Shown here: one piece after another, positions 31,218 to 43,526 of the stretch
How positions within the stretch are numbered: the first letter of the stretch is position 1
Layout of the letters: every line of letters starts with the position of its first letter
Assembly: GCA_027625915.1 (NCBI GenBank)
Contig: JANTQA010000008.1
Location: 2,559,001 to 2,623,000 of the forward strand
From: Anaeramoeba flamelloides
Lineage: Eukaryota; Metamonada; Anaeramoebidae
Length of the DNA stretch: 64,000 nt
Direction of reading: 5' to 3'
The notes under the pieces: model-generated
What the model saw: only the letters and a program-made list of their open reading frames with translations
Databases searched by the model: none
What the model was told of the DNA's origin: nothing
Translations under genes and position numbers: made by a program

Positions 31218-31480
31218 AACTAAATTTCAAAATTTTGGACACAGTTAAAACAGTTAAAAGAATAACAATACTAAACTTTAAATTCAATTTGGAAATAATT
31301 TTGAATTATTCAAATGATTTTATTTTATGTCTTTTTTGTTTTAGTTTTCATTTCCTTTTTTCCAGTTAGTCAATTTCTTTCATTTGATCAGGAAATTTTT
31401 TACAATGATCAAAGGTTAAAGTTGATTTTGATCAATTGAAAAATCAGATATAGGTTAGATGTTTTTATCATTATCATATG
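31218..31480 (+). mobile_element. TA-type element, left-end fragment
   Basis: AACTAAATTTCAAAATTTTG and the following ACACAGTTAAAA...AACAAT...AATTTGGAAATAATTTT order match the left 250 bp of copy 1 (1320 on). The right half is not present. Confidence 0.45.
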
Positions 31481-32521
31481 ATCTATGAATAATTGTTTGT
31501 GGAATTTAAACAAATTAACAATATTATTTTTTATAACTGTTCATTTTATCCATTTTAGACACATTTTTTTGATTTTTTGATTTTTTATGTTTTTATTTTT
31601 TATTTGAATAAAAATGATAACATATAAAAGCACAAATAATATTATACAATAATGTTGTTTTAATATTCAGTTTGGAAAAATGAGATAAATTGAGTTTTTT
31701 TCTCCCATTTTTGATTTTGGGTATGTTTGGATTTTTGGAATGGGATATATTTAATTTTCTATATAATAAATAAATATTTTTTATTTCTCATCCTGGTGAA
31801 ATATAATATTGGGCTGGTAACAACATCTTCAAATCCCATTCTCTGACCGGATCTCAGTTTACTTTTATACTGTGAATTTTAAAAATATACATTATCCAAA
31901 ACAAGTGAGTATCAGAGTATAAGTATATTAGGTGTTAAGCTACCTAAAAAATGCAAAATTGGATTTTAAAATTATTAAATATTCAATATTTTTCATAGTT
32001 TTTATTGAAAAAACTCAAAAGCTGTTCTCAAGATCAATTGGAAATGATTTTTTTATTTTATATCACTTTGAGTTTTGTACTTGGGTATGAAATTTTAATT
32101 TCTTTTAGTTTAATTCTAATAGTATAGGGACAAAAAACACCCGTTTTACTTTTTTTCAAGTATGTTTATTTTACATTTCTTGAAATTTTTTTTTGTATAA
32201 AACCCATGTCTCAGATTAAAGATGTTCCTTTTGTATTATTATTATTCTGTTCAAATATAATATAATATTCAGTATTAAATCGTACACCAAAATTTTTAAA
32301 TCAGTTTAGGGTGTAAAATATTTAGTAAAACCAGTTTATTTTAAATTAAAAATAAAATAGTTTCAAAATTTTGAAAAACTTTTTCAGATTTTTTAAATTT
32401 TAAAAAATATTTCTTAAATATTAACTGTATTTTTTGTGAAATTTTAACAATTGGTCCTTCATTTTTTGAATTGATTTTTGTTAGTCAAACTTTAAGAGGC
32501 AAATATCATAATTAACTTATC

Positions 32522-32554
<33 letters not shown>

Positions 32555-35369
32555 ATCAATTAAGCTTAAATCATTTCAAAATTAGTATAAATAGCTTTAA
32601 TTATTAAATATTAGTTCAACAATTATATTTTTTATAATTTAAAGTAAAAATTTCGGATAAATTTAATTTAAAGAAATTATTTACCAATAATATGAATAAT
32701 ATCGTATAATGATCCATCACAACTTGATAATCAGGTGTTAGAAATCAAAGACAATATCTAATTTTTCTATTTTTGGTTTTTGTAATTTATAAAAAAATTC
32801 TTGAATTGTAGACCTTTTAGAAAAAATTATAACTAAAAATTTTCAAACCTTATCCCAGGTAAGTCAAAAGGGTGGGTGGAACAAGTAAAGTAAAATATTA
32901 TGATTTTTTTCATAGAATTTAATATTATTCATAGAATAAAGCTAAAAATAAAATATTTAATTTTTCAATAATCAAAAAAATCTATTTATTAAAAAGAAAA
33001 GTAATGTTGAATTTGTATTAAGGTTGATATATATAAAAGGGTTATTTTATCGGGGGTAAAAACATCATAAAACCAACTGAAATTGTTATGTATTATATTT
33101 ATTAAATTTTGTCACAGTTTTCTTAATTTATAAATTAACCCAAAATTAAAAAAAAATAATAAAATTGAATTAATATAAAAATTACAATTATAATTTCTTA
33201 AAAACTATTATTTAAAAAAAATAAAATGAAAAGATTTTTAGATAAATTAATTTATTTTTTTTTGTTGGGATTATTGTTTTGAGATTGTATAATAAATTTA
33301 CATTATTTATATTTTAAGATTTTATTGATTTTTATATTTAGTAATTATTTGAATAGAATTGTATATTGAATCAATATCGAAATTAAATCATTTCAAAAAC
33401 TTTGATTCACCTAAAATAATAAAATGAAACACTAATTATATCATTTAGTTATCAATAAAACTAATAATAAAATCGGATTAATGATAAGTTCTACATTTAT
33501 TCTAAAGATATAAAAACTTGTGGTATACTAAAAATTAAAAACTAAAATAAAATCAAAAATCTAAAGAAAAAAAATGAATCACAGTGTTTGAAATAAGGTT
33601 TCTGAATTGTTTATTACAGAATATTAAATGAAAAGGGGGTTAAAATGAAGATATTTTGATAATAATTAAATTCATTTGTAAAGAAATTACATAGACTATA
33701 TTTTCTAATATGTATTTTTCTTTTCAAAGAGCTTTCTTTCTTTTTTTAACCTGATCATTCGCAAAAAAAGCACCAATATATATGTATGTGTGTGTATAGA
33801 ATAACAAAAATAAATAAAAAAAAAAAAAAAAAAAGGGGGGGGGGAAGAAAACGTAAAACTAAAATTTGGTCAAATTAGATAAAATGATTTTAATCATAAA
33901 ATTGGATTTTTTTTTTTGGGTTGAATATATGATAAAAAAAAAGAAAAACTTTCGGTGACATTAGAAAGTTAATTATTTTTTTTTAAAAATAAAATGATAG
34001 TTTTTTTCTTTATTCTGGAAAAACAAATGTTTGAAACTTACTAATTAACTTTTAGAAAATTGGAACTTTGTTATTTCTTATAATTTTTGATATTTTATTA
34101 AAAAATAATCATCGTGTTTTTAGAAGTTTTAATTTACGGTGGGGGTACTATTTTTCCAAAATAAAATGAAATATTTACATTATCATTAGTTTTTTTTTTT
34201 GTTATTTATGTTTTTGGCTTATTAAATGGATGTTTTTGCCTCATTTTTACAATATATTAATTTGAGTCTATTTTTTGAAATAAAAAATTCAGATTGTTAT
34301 ATAAAATGAAAAAAGTAGCATATTATTTTTTACTAACAATTGTGTTTATTCTCGAAAATGGTTAAATTCTTTTTTATTTTTATGTTGGGAAGAATTTATT
34401 TTGAAAGAAAATTTTGTATTTATGTTATTATTTTTCATTATTAATATTACATTTCAAATTTTGACAAATAAAATTAATTGTTGTGAACGTGATTAAATAA
34501 ATAAAATTTTGATATAAGCCGAACAAAATTTCCATATGGGGGTAAGAGACTATATATCAAAAGTTTTTGATTCTTTTTTTATTTTTTGAACAGGTTTTTT
34601 TTTCTCATTTACTAAAAATAGATAAAAAATAAAAAAATGTTTCAATTTTGAAATATTTTTTTAACAAATTGTTTGGTCTTATTCACATGAATCCTTATAT
34701 CAATTTAAATCTTTTTTGTTAGAAAAAAAATGATTTTGAATTTTAGATAAAATTACTAAATTCCAAAATAATTTTTTAAAAATTCTATTTTTAAAAAATC
34801 AAAATTTATCTTAGAACAAAAACACAGTTTCTAAGAAAATTTTTAAAATTACTTTTTGAAAACTTTAATGGTTAAAAATATCCTTCTTAAAATATGTCAA
34901 TGTTTTTTATTGGGTTGAATTAAAACTATTTTGAAGTTTAACCAAAAGAATTATCTCAAAAAAGAAAAAAAATTCTTTTATATTATTATACCTGATAACA
35001 AAGACTTGGTATTATATAATAATGATCAAAATGATAATAAACGGGGGTAAAAACACTTTCTATAATGTAAGAAATAAAATTAAGATAATATTTTTCTTTT
35101 TCATGAAAAAATGGAAAAAAACAAATTGATCTCACAAAAAAATGTTCTTTTAAGTGTTTCTTTGTCGATCAGAATTTTTTGAGACTTTGCATCTATACAA
35201 AATTTTGTTTGTAGAGAATATCACCAATAACATATTTCGAAATTTTACCTGTATTCAATGAAGACTGATTACTTAATTACAAAGATTTTTTGGAATTTTT
35301 CCCAAAAAGTTTTAAAGTAGATTGAAATATTTTGTAAAAAAAAAAACAAAATAAAAAAAATGATAGAAA

Positions 35370-35490
35370 ATGATTTAATTTTTTTTTTTTTATTATTTTT
35401 ATTGAAGAGAGTTGATTCAAAATTGCCACCTGTTTGCCGTGAATTTTTTTTTAATTTGAGAAAATTAAATAAAACCCAAGCACTTCCTTA
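35370..35490 (-). repeat. Hairpin-module repeat, copy C (short, reverse)
   Basis: Read on the minus strand: head remnant AAGTGCTTGGGTTTT, then a reduced stem (ATTTTCTCAAATTAAAAAAA), then the tail CACGGCAAACAGGTGGCAAT and a long A-run. The tail matches copy E (AGCAAACAGGAGGCAATTTT) and copy A. The first stem arm is almost wholly missing, so this copy shows head and tail without a full hairpin. Confidence 0.6.
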
Positions 35491-35744
35491 AACTCTAAAT
35501 GTATTTAGAGTTTTTTATCCTTTCTATAAAGTAGGCTAGATTATAGCACATAGGATAGCTTTTCTTTAAAAAATCAAGATTATTTTTTTGAAAAGCAAAA
35601 AATGATTTAATTGTAAATTTATCAGAATTAATTAAATAAAATAATAACAAATCAAAAAATCAAAAAATAAAAAAATCAAAAAATAAAAAATCAAAAAATC
35701 AATAATAAAAAAATTAAAAAAAAACTTTAAAAAGACTTTCAAAT

Positions 35745-38245
35745 TTAAAATAACAAAATTAAAGAAAATAATATCAATAAAGAGGAAAACACAATATTTA
35801 CACTGGCACTTTTAACAGTTGGTTCAGGTGTGGGTGTAGGAAGAATGGATTTAACTTTGAATGAGTTTGTATGTATGTCCTTTGTACCGATTATTCTGGA
35901 GGTGACGATAACTGATTCTGTAGATTCGGTTTTCGAGGTGAATGCCAGGCTTGCAAGAGCCTTGTTACAGTGGTCAACGTCGTCGCTTTGTGGTGCTGGA
36001 CAAATAAATTTCATTGCGTAAACGGATTCGAAAACACCAATTTCCCATTCAAAATTTGAAGACAATTCATAGTCCAGACTGAGGTGTCCGTTCTTTGAAA
36101 AAATGCCAACCTTTATTTCGTCTTCGTCTGTATATGACCCACTGATTGAGACCCCCTCGATGGTATCTTCCCCGTTGACCTCAACATCATCTCCGGGCAC
36201 GGTAATAGATAGCTGTGGGTCTGTAGTGTACGTTTTAAATGTGAATTTGCCCTGCTCGGATTCCTTGTCTTGAGCATTGTTCAATACGGTGAACAACAAA
36301 TCGAAGTTGCCCACTTCGGAATCTGCTACGAAATCAACCTCAACTGCGTCCTTGTCCAAAAGGTCATCAGCCTTTAATGGATCTGATGTGTCACCTTTTC
36401 TATAGACCCTGCCCTCTGAGCTTGCGGGCACTTGGTCAATTCGAATAAAAAATGATCCTTCTGAATTTGCTGCCGGAAGGGAGACGGTTTCAGATGCTTC
36501 AATCTCAATTTTTTCTTTATCGTTGCCCGAAGTTAAGGAATTTGATATTAGGATGTTCACTGTATATATTTCGGATTCCTGGTCATTTTTGGCAACAAAT
36601 TGGATTTGATCCTCTTCTGACCCAACTCCTGACAATGTGTCTGGTGTGTAGTCTACCCAGAACTCATTCCCATACTGCGTATCAACCTTTTCGTTGTTGC
36701 AAGTGAACTCATCTGTTTGCTCGCCGTATTGATACAATTTGCCCTTTGCGGGGCATGTGATTGCCTCAACGGTGCCAAGAAGGGTATCTGGATCCGATGC
36801 AGTCAGGACGATTTTTGTTGTGCCGTCTGTGTCAACAATGCTGTAACTGTTGGCCGTGAATGTGGGCTTGTGGTTTTGGTTGTCGGTGACCTTGAGGTTA
36901 ACTGTGCCGATATTTGAAGGATAAGTGCCCAATGTTTGCCCAATGGGGTCGACTTGGATTTTCAGTTCGTCTTCGACAATGATGTTGTCCCTCGGGTACG
37001 ATCTAAATGTGACATCGGAAAATTTGCCATCCCAATTGTATCCCGCTTTGATTGGTTCTGATGCTGAATTGGAGTCTGATGGGACATCGTAGAGCTGGAG
37101 AGATCTTGCATCGGGTATTTCTCCGATCGCAATTTTGAAATCATAATCGCATTCGCCCTTGTCGCACGTGACAGTACAAGCATCAGATAGTTGGATGTCC
37201 TTGCCCTCAACAGTATTGCTTCCATCAATTTCGATCTCGGTGCTACACTTTAAAAATGGCCTAGATTCTGGTAGCCCTGCTTCGTAATTTTGTTGGGCCT
37301 CAGCTTGATCATAAAAGCTATCGTGGATTGCAGAATAATATATTTTGCCCTTGAGCCCATATTGTGGGAACATGGAATTTCGATAATCTGTGCCAGAATA
37401 GTCAGGTAGGCCATTAATCATCATAAAGGATGTAAAATCTCTCACATTGGAAACTGTTTCGTTTCCGTTTAGATAGCAATGGTAATAGGCTTCTCCTCCT
37501 GCTATTTCCGAAGAAATCATTATATGTTTCAGCCCTGCAGTTTTGAGATCGGCCGTTCCCCAATTATAAATCTTGTTGACAATTCCTACAGGTGTTCTCC
37601 CTGAAATTCGGACTACCAATCCTCCCACACCTTCAAGTGTGGAATCATAAGTTATACCAAAAAGTGGTCGATCGGTAACGTCAGTATTAGTAACATACCA
37701 TACTTGATACTGTTCATCTCCGTCATCTTCTGGTTTGTCCCACCAGAATTCAAGTGCAAAATGTTGGCAACCGCCAGAGTAATCAAATTCAGAATCACAT
37801 TGGCTTGTCCAATCACAGAGATGATTAGCTTTTTTTTTTTTTTGTTGTTGTTTTGTTTTTTTATTTCATTCGTTTTTGAGAGTTGAAATTTTTTCGGAAA
37901 TGAAACCAAAAAAAAAATAAAGAAAAAATTTTTTTGTTAAATCAAAAACATTTCAGAGTTTGAAAATCAAACCAAAAGTAGTCACTTACCAAGAGGACCA
38001 GAATTAATTTGAGTGATTTGTGATCCATCACAACTTAGTCCTTGTCGTTGTTCGGTTTCCATTAACCAAGAGCATCCTCCTGCAGAAAGATCAAGGTCTA
38101 AATAACTAGCAATTTTGTTTGAGCAAGTTGTTGCTTCACCTTCTTGGAACAAATATTCGACTAAGGTCATTTTATTTAAACGCGCACAGCCCGCGGTCAA
38201 AAAACAAATGGAAAAAAGGAAAATGAAGAGGTTTTTTCGATTCAT
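35745..38245 (-). CDS. Secreted/surface LamG-like protein, probably GPI-anchored (two exons)
   Basis: Exons 37990-38245 and 35745-37828 (161-bp intron, donor GTAAGT, acceptor AAAAAG); 779 residues. Residues 1-21 are a signal peptide (LFIFLFSICFLTAGCA). A Cys-containing module follows, then at about 86-250 a concanavalin/LamG-like domain: CQHFALEFWWDKPED, GLKHIMISSEIAGGEAYYHC and the characteristic closing motif GKIYYSAIHDSFYDQAEA. The rest (about 250-745) is acidic beta-rich sequence suggesting cadherin-like or Ig-like repeats (for example PTFTANSYSIVDTDGTTKIV, LTASDPDTL). A PTPTPEPT linker precedes a terminal hydrophobic segment of about 17 residues (VFSSLLILFSLILLF) with no cytosolic tail, as in GPI signals. 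Adhesion or ligand binding at the cell surface is inferred. Base composition is far richer in GC than the flanks. Confidence 0.85.
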
Positions 38246-38621
38246 ATTTGGTAGGTAGTCAGTTTGTTTGGGTTCTTTAAACTAAAGAGATCTCACAATA
38301 AAAAAAATTTGAAGAAGTAAAATGAAGAAAACAAAAAAGTAAAATTAAAAAATGTTTTGGTCGTTTTTTTAGGAATTTTCTTCTTTCATAGTTTTTTAGT
38401 TCTATTGTTCTTGATATTATTTGCTCTTTTTTTTCAAACTTTCGCAAATTTTATGTTTCTTCTTTATTTTTTAAAAAAAATAATACTATGGTTTTTTCGT
38501 AAAAAATTTTGGGAAATTGGAATAAATTTCTTTGTGGTTTTTTTTTTATGTTTGAATCTTGAAGATTATTTTTTTATTGGAAAATTTTTGTTGCAAATGA
38601 TTTTTTTTTAAAAAAGGTGAA

Positions 38622-40306
38622 TTAAGGACTATCTAAAAAAAGGCCATTTCTGGGGTATGGGGGGTTAAAAACCACTGTTTTAGACACTTAATCTTTTTCC
38701 ATTCACCAGAAACCCCAAATTGATAATTTTTGCGAATTTTTTGCCAATTATTTGAACCCAAAAACATTTTTTGGATTTTTAAAATCGTTTGTCATTTTTT
38801 TCAGCACAGCTAATTTTTAGCAACCTGAAAAAAATGAAAAAGAAATTTTTTTCCTTTTACAGCCAAATTGACGATATTCAATTCCATCGTTTCCAACAAA
38901 AAAGTGTTTTTTTTTGTAGAAAAGCTCACATAAAAAATTTTTTACAAAAAAAGATCACCATTGGGAAAAAAATTTGGGTCATTAAAAAAAATTGGGTCAG
39001 TCAAAAATTTGTTTTCGTTTTTTAAATAGTAAATATTAGCAAAATGATTTTTGATCAAAGTAAAATTTTATGAACAAATCTTACATTTAAGAAAAACCAA
39101 AGTCACTATCAATAATAATTTTCAAAGGCAAACTTAAATTGTTGCATTTTAACCTTTTAGAATTACTGTGGAACTCTAAAAAACAAAAATTTATTTTTAA
39201 TTGTCAACTTTACCAAAAATAAGAGAAATATTTAATAGGAAATATTAAAATCTATTAATTCAATAAGATATTTATCATTGTTAATGAACGCAAATTTATC
39301 ACGGTTAATCTTAAATAACCTTTTAAACCAAATTGAATTATAAAATCTTCCAATGAAAGATGTTTTTTCGAAAGAGGTTGTTTTCCACTAATGTTTTACA
39401 ATCAAAACTTCAAAATACCGAAATATCAAGATTTCAGAAACCATTTAAATTCTTAAAATCCCCTTAGACAAACCTTAATTTAAAACGGTTATTAATTTTT
39501 GGTCTTCCCAAACAATGATTAACTAGATCTTGGAATGTAATCTAATAAAAAAAATCAACATTTTTAGTAAAGTTTACAATTAAAAATAAATTTTTTGTTT
39601 TTTAGAGTTCCACAGTAATTCTATAAGCACAAAATGCAACGAAATAATTTTGCCTTTGAAAATTATTATTGATAGTGACTTTGGTTTTTCTTAAATGTAA
39701 GATTTGTTCATAAAATTTTACTTTGATCAAAAATCATTTTGCTAATATTTACTATTTAAAAAACGAAAACAAATTTTTGACTGACCCAATTTTTTTTAAT
39801 GACCCAAATTTTTTTCACAATGGTCAGAACACATAAAATTTTTTTTACAAATAAGATCAAAAAAATTCTCAGGGGTAAAAGATGAAAAAATAAAAAAATA
39901 AAAAAAATTTTTTTCACATTTTGAGAAAAACAAACAATGAAAATGAATGACAAATAAAAAACAAATCACTTCTAACTTTTCCCCTTTTCATTTTAAATTA
40001 TTTTTAAAATGACAAAGAAAAATTTGCATTTCGATAAATTTAATGATCATATCCCAACCATGTTCGTTCTAATTGAAGTATTGTCTTCCAATCTATTTTT
40101 ACCTCTGAAAATTGAAAGTTAGAACAAACATGGTTGGGATATGGTTTTAAAAAATAGGGCATTTACTGGAATTAATGTCAAAATTACCAATTCCTAAAAA
40201 TCTGAAATTTGATAGTTCTTCTGGATACTAAGAAATAAAGACAACATTTCAATCGTGTTTTAATCCCTGTAAAGGCAATAGTGGCCTTATTTTAGATAGT
40301 CCTTAA
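38622..40306. mobile_element. TTAA-flanked foldback element (1685 bp)
   Basis: Ends TTAAGGACTATCTAAAA and its complement TTTTAGATAGTCCTTAA, with TTAA at 38622-38625 and 40303-40306. Long inner arms (about 38955-39212 and 39575-39835) are near-identical inverted copies sharing GACTTTGGTTTTTCTTAAAT, TGATCAAAAATCATTTTGCT and the TTAGAGTTCCACAGTAATTC block. Some small open frames in the two arms are mirror images and share the same C-terminal residues, so they are by-products of the inverted repeat. A separate hairpin (40048-40143) sits inside the right part. TTAA flanks are what piggyBac-type integration gives, but no transposase is present and the termini are not typical. Confidence 0.7.
40048..40143. 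repeat. 96-bp hairpin with about 24-bp arms
   Basis: Left arm CATATCCCAACCATGTT then CGTTCTAA. The right arm is the complement, ending AACATGGTTGGGATATG. One mismatch (C versus T) lies between them. The loop of about 40 bp is AT-rich. It sits only in the right portion of the TTAA foldback element, so it is likely a nested small MITE. Confidence 0.75.
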
Positions 40307-40574
40307 GGTATATCTTTGAGGTGACTTAAATTGATGTTTTGATTAAATTAACTTGAACAAAACGAAAATTGATAATTAACCAATTGAATGGAAAAATTTA
40401 AGATATTCGATTATGCTCTTACGTTTAGATTTAGCTATCAAAGAGAAATTCTTTTTTTAAGAGTTTAGTGTTAGCCTAGATATGGTAATAAAGAAGGTCT
40501 GTTTTTCTTGAATCTAAATGGTCGTTGTGATACAGAACTCCAATGTGTATAAATAATCTTTTAGCGAAATAGTT

Positions 40575-40793
40575 TTATAAGTTGATCTGATCAAGTAAAA
40601 AGATACTTGTATCGGATCGAAAATAATACCTTACTTGAAAATAATCCCTGACACTATTTATCAATCTTAATATTCTGAAAATTGTTGTGTAAGTGCTGAA
40701 TAATTCTTGAGTTTGAATTAAAGAGGGTGTGTACATTTTTCCAATTTTGAGCACAACAATTGATATAAAACCAAATTCTTCAAATTGTTTCAA
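40575..40793 (-). other. Coding-like open frame, uncertain
   Basis: 72 codons beginning MKQFEEFGFISIVVLKIGKM, with a more balanced composition than most open frames here (FRILRLINSVRDYFQVRYYF). A GTAAGG donor-like site occurs within it. No family recognised and no continuing exon found. It may be a gene remnant or chance. Confidence 0.2.
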
Positions 40794-41539
40794 AACGAGA
40801 ATCTTATTTCCATTTCACTAACTTACAAAATAAAAGTTTAAATAACAATAGTGGTGAACACCTTTCAGGATAATAGATTTTCACACAAATTAACGAAAAA
40901 ATATAAATCAAAAAAAAGTAAGTAATTAATCCTGAAAAAAATAAATAAAAATCAGTATATTCCTTGAGATTTTCAATAAAATTTCATACCTTAACTGCTT
41001 CTATCCTCAAATTTAATTGTAATTCTCAATAAAAAAACTTTTATTCAAAATAATTTTTGATTAACAAATTACTTTTTATTTCGAAAGAACCCCCAAAATG
41101 TATTTAAAAATTCCAAATTTCCTATAATTCACCAATAATTGTTTGGGTTTAGAAAATAGGTCATTTTCTGAATTTTCCCCCCCAGCCTAGAAACAATGAT
41201 TTATTTGATGTGTTTGGTTTGATTTGATAATTATTTATTTTATTCAATAAAGAACTCTTAATAATTCTGAATAAGGATTGATTTTTTTTCTCAAAATTCT
41301 CTTTTTCTTTGGTTCGAATATTTTTAAATTATTTTTTGATTTCAACAATTGTATCCTTTTCTTTTAATCTTTGAAATATATTCTTTGTTTTGGTTTGTTT
41401 TGATAAAAAATATTTGAAAAAAGAATTTTTAAAGCAAATTTGTAAAAAAAAGCTTTTTATCATAAAAAAATGAATAAATAAGAATGTGTCTAGAAATTTA
41501 AGGTAATTGATTGTTTAGGTTCATCCAAATTAAGAAGAT

Positions 41540-41725
41540 AAATAGAAAAAATTGACCAAAATATACTTGGAAAAGATTTTTTCATTGCTGATTCCAACAA
41601 GTTTATTTGGGAAGCTGATCTTTTTTTTAATTGGTATGTAACAAAGAAAAGATTTTTTTAAATTCAAACCTACTCAGGCCAATATATTTGGTTTGATCTA
41701 TGGTCAATACCAAGTATTCTCATAA
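41540..41725 (+). other. Possible exon pair upstream of the K/E/S-rich gene
   Basis: After an acceptor-like AGATAAATAG, 41551-41634 reads IDQNILGKDFFIADSNKF then IWEADLFFNWY. It meets a GTAACA or GTATGT donor-like site. After CTACTCAG, 41680-41713 reads ANIFGLIYGQYQ and meets GTATTC. The composition is protein-like, but no start exon or following exon could be fixed. It may be a small unannotated gene, a remnant, or a 5' part of the gene starting at 42211. Confidence 0.25.
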
Positions 41726-42210
41726 ACATATGATTGGATCCCAAACACAAAGTTATTTCAGACCAAAAATTTTGAAAATAAATGAAAAAATACAGATTCA
41801 ACTCTAATTTACTATAGTACTTTTGACAAATAGCTCATTGGATCATATTTTAGTATCAAAGTTTCAATATCTTGTTGCACCCCAATAATCTTTATTCAGT
41901 AATCATTATACAGTTAAAACTTTTCCAAAATATGAAATTTACTGAGTATCTTAAAACCTTTTATCTTTATTGATAACAATTTGTTTTTCATTTGATTTAT
42001 ATGAAATAATGTTTAGATTTCTTGATTTAATGAATTAATATGAAGTTTTGTAAACAATAAATTGTGAAAAATCGAAGAATTAAATTAAATAAGGTGTAAT
42101 TATAACTTTTTTGCTACCTTAAAAATCGTTTTCAATAAAACAAAAAAACATGCTTTCATTTTTTCCAATTTATCACTTTTCTAATAAATTTCTTTCTTTT
42201 CGATTTTGGT

Positions 42211-43490
42211 ATGGAGTATCGAATTTTTTGTCCTTTAGATCGTAAATTTCTTTATTTTACAGATCCACAGACGACAATCGAAGAAATGAAACAAAAGATA
42301 ACAAAAATATATCAAGAAATTTACAAGGAAGAACTCATCCTAACAAGCCTAAAAAAACAAAAGGAATCTACTTTTTTTGAGATCCCGCTTTTGTATGGCA
42401 ACTTAAAATTGATACAATCCTTTTCTGTAAATAAAGACATCTTTATCAATTATGACGAAACAGAAATTAAGTCCTATCAAAAACATATCCGCCAATTGAA
42501 TGTATCAAAAAAAAAAAATCAAAAATCCAAGAAATACCCAATTAGTAAACAAAACACACACAAATCGGAAAATCCTAAGAGCCAGATTTCTGATCAATTG
42601 GCACACTCTGAAGAAAAGGAAAGAAAAAAACTAAGGAAAAGGAAATTTAAGAACAAGAACTCTCAAATTGTGAATGAACAAAAGAAACAAAAATACAATT
42701 TCAAACCAAATGAAAAAGAAAATGAAAAGAGTAATATTGACAGTGAAAATTTGTTTGAATCAGAGAAAGAAAGTGATGAAAATATACCCGAAATGGATAT
42801 TGACACCGAAAATATACTAGAAATGGGAATTGGCACCAAAAATGAACAAGATAATGGAATAAAAAAGAAAAAAGAAAAGGAAAAGGAGATAAAAAAGTCT
42901 AAAAATGAGAATGGAAAGGAAAAAGGAAAGGGAAGGATTAAATTATTAAATACATATTACACTGATGATCTAAAAAAAAAACCCCAAATTGAAAAACAAA
43001 TAAAAGATGCAACAAGAATACCAAAACATAAACAATTAGAAAATAAATCTCAAAAACCCAAATTAATTTCTAAAAGAAACAAGAATATCAACAATAAAAA
43101 TAATCAAGAAATAATCGATCTTGATGGGATCGATGAAAATAATTTAACCCAAAATAATAAAATTAGTAATTCTTCTAAAAATTCACAAACAGAGGAAATA
43201 GAGGAATCAGAGGAGTCGGAGGAATCAGAAGAATCGGAAGAATCAGAAGAATCAGAGGAATCAGAGGAATCAGAGGAATCAGAGGAATCAGAGACATCAG
43301 AGGAATCAGAGAAATTGAAAGAATCTAATTTACCAGAAGAATCAAAAAGCAATAAAAAAACCTATTCTTCATCCTCTAACTTTAATAATTCTCAAAAATC
43401 TAATCGATCTCAAGAAAATAATAGACCACTTCCTAATTTTTGGATACAATCAACACCAGAAAAAAAGAAAAAGAAGAAAAGAAAAAATAA

Positions 43491-43494
<4 letters not shown>
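42211..43494 (+). CDS. Lys/Glu/Ser-rich protein with small N-terminal domain
   Basis: Single exon, 427 residues. Residues 1-90 look folded: MEYRIFCPLDRKFLYF, TTIEEMKQKITKIYQEIY, then FEIPLLYGNLKLIQSFSVNK and DIFINYDE. This alternation of strands and helix, with a conserved-looking LLYGNLKL...V turn, resembles a ubiquitin-like or coilin N-terminal fold, but that is only an impression. Residues about 95-427 are disordered, rich in Lys, Glu, Asn and Ser. Residues about 329-368 are a near-perfect Glu-Glu-Ser tandem encoded by a 9-bp minisatellite (43195-43310). The C-terminus is NFWIQSTPEKKKKKKRKNN, a strongly basic stretch that could be a nuclear localisation signal. Upstream exons cannot be excluded. 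Function unknown; nuclear location inferred. Confidence 0.65.
43195..43310 (+). repeat. 9-bp coding minisatellite (Glu-Glu-Ser)
   Basis: About twelve to thirteen units of GAGGAATCA with synonymous variants (GAGTCGGAG, GAATCGGAA), in frame inside the preceding CDS, with one ACA substitution (Thr) near the end. Likely length-variable. Confidence 0.85.

Positions 43495-43526
<32 letters not shown>

Larger units (their letters stand above)
30598..35744. other. Intergenic region between ARP and surface-protein genes
   Basis: About 5.1 kb with no supported gene. It contains a fragment of the TA-type element (about 31218-31480), a (TA)n microsatellite (32528-32554), a G-run (33834-33843), a reverse copy of the hairpin-module repeat (35370-35490) and, near 35494-35515, an independent palindrome AAACTCTAAATGTATTTAGA. 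A simple ATCAAAAAAT array (35648-35700) lies just 3' of the surface-protein gene. Confidence 0.6.
38246..42210. other. Intergenic region between surface protein and K/E/S-rich gene
   Basis: Dominated by a 1.7-kb foldback element (38622-40306). Downstream lie a minus-strand open frame (40575-40793) and coding-like stretches at about 41540-41725, each listed with low confidence. The rest is AT-rich and featureless. Confidence 0.6.

Noticed and set aside
38789-39953. Two open frames sharing the same C-terminal residues, which first suggested a duplicated gene
   Set aside because: They are the mirror-image arms of the TTAA foldback element; the shared residues come from the inverted repeat.
43104-43352. 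Ser-Asp repeat frame on the minus strand, resembling a phosphophoryn-like repeat
   Set aside because: Antisense shadow of the Glu-Glu-Ser minisatellite in the plus-strand gene.
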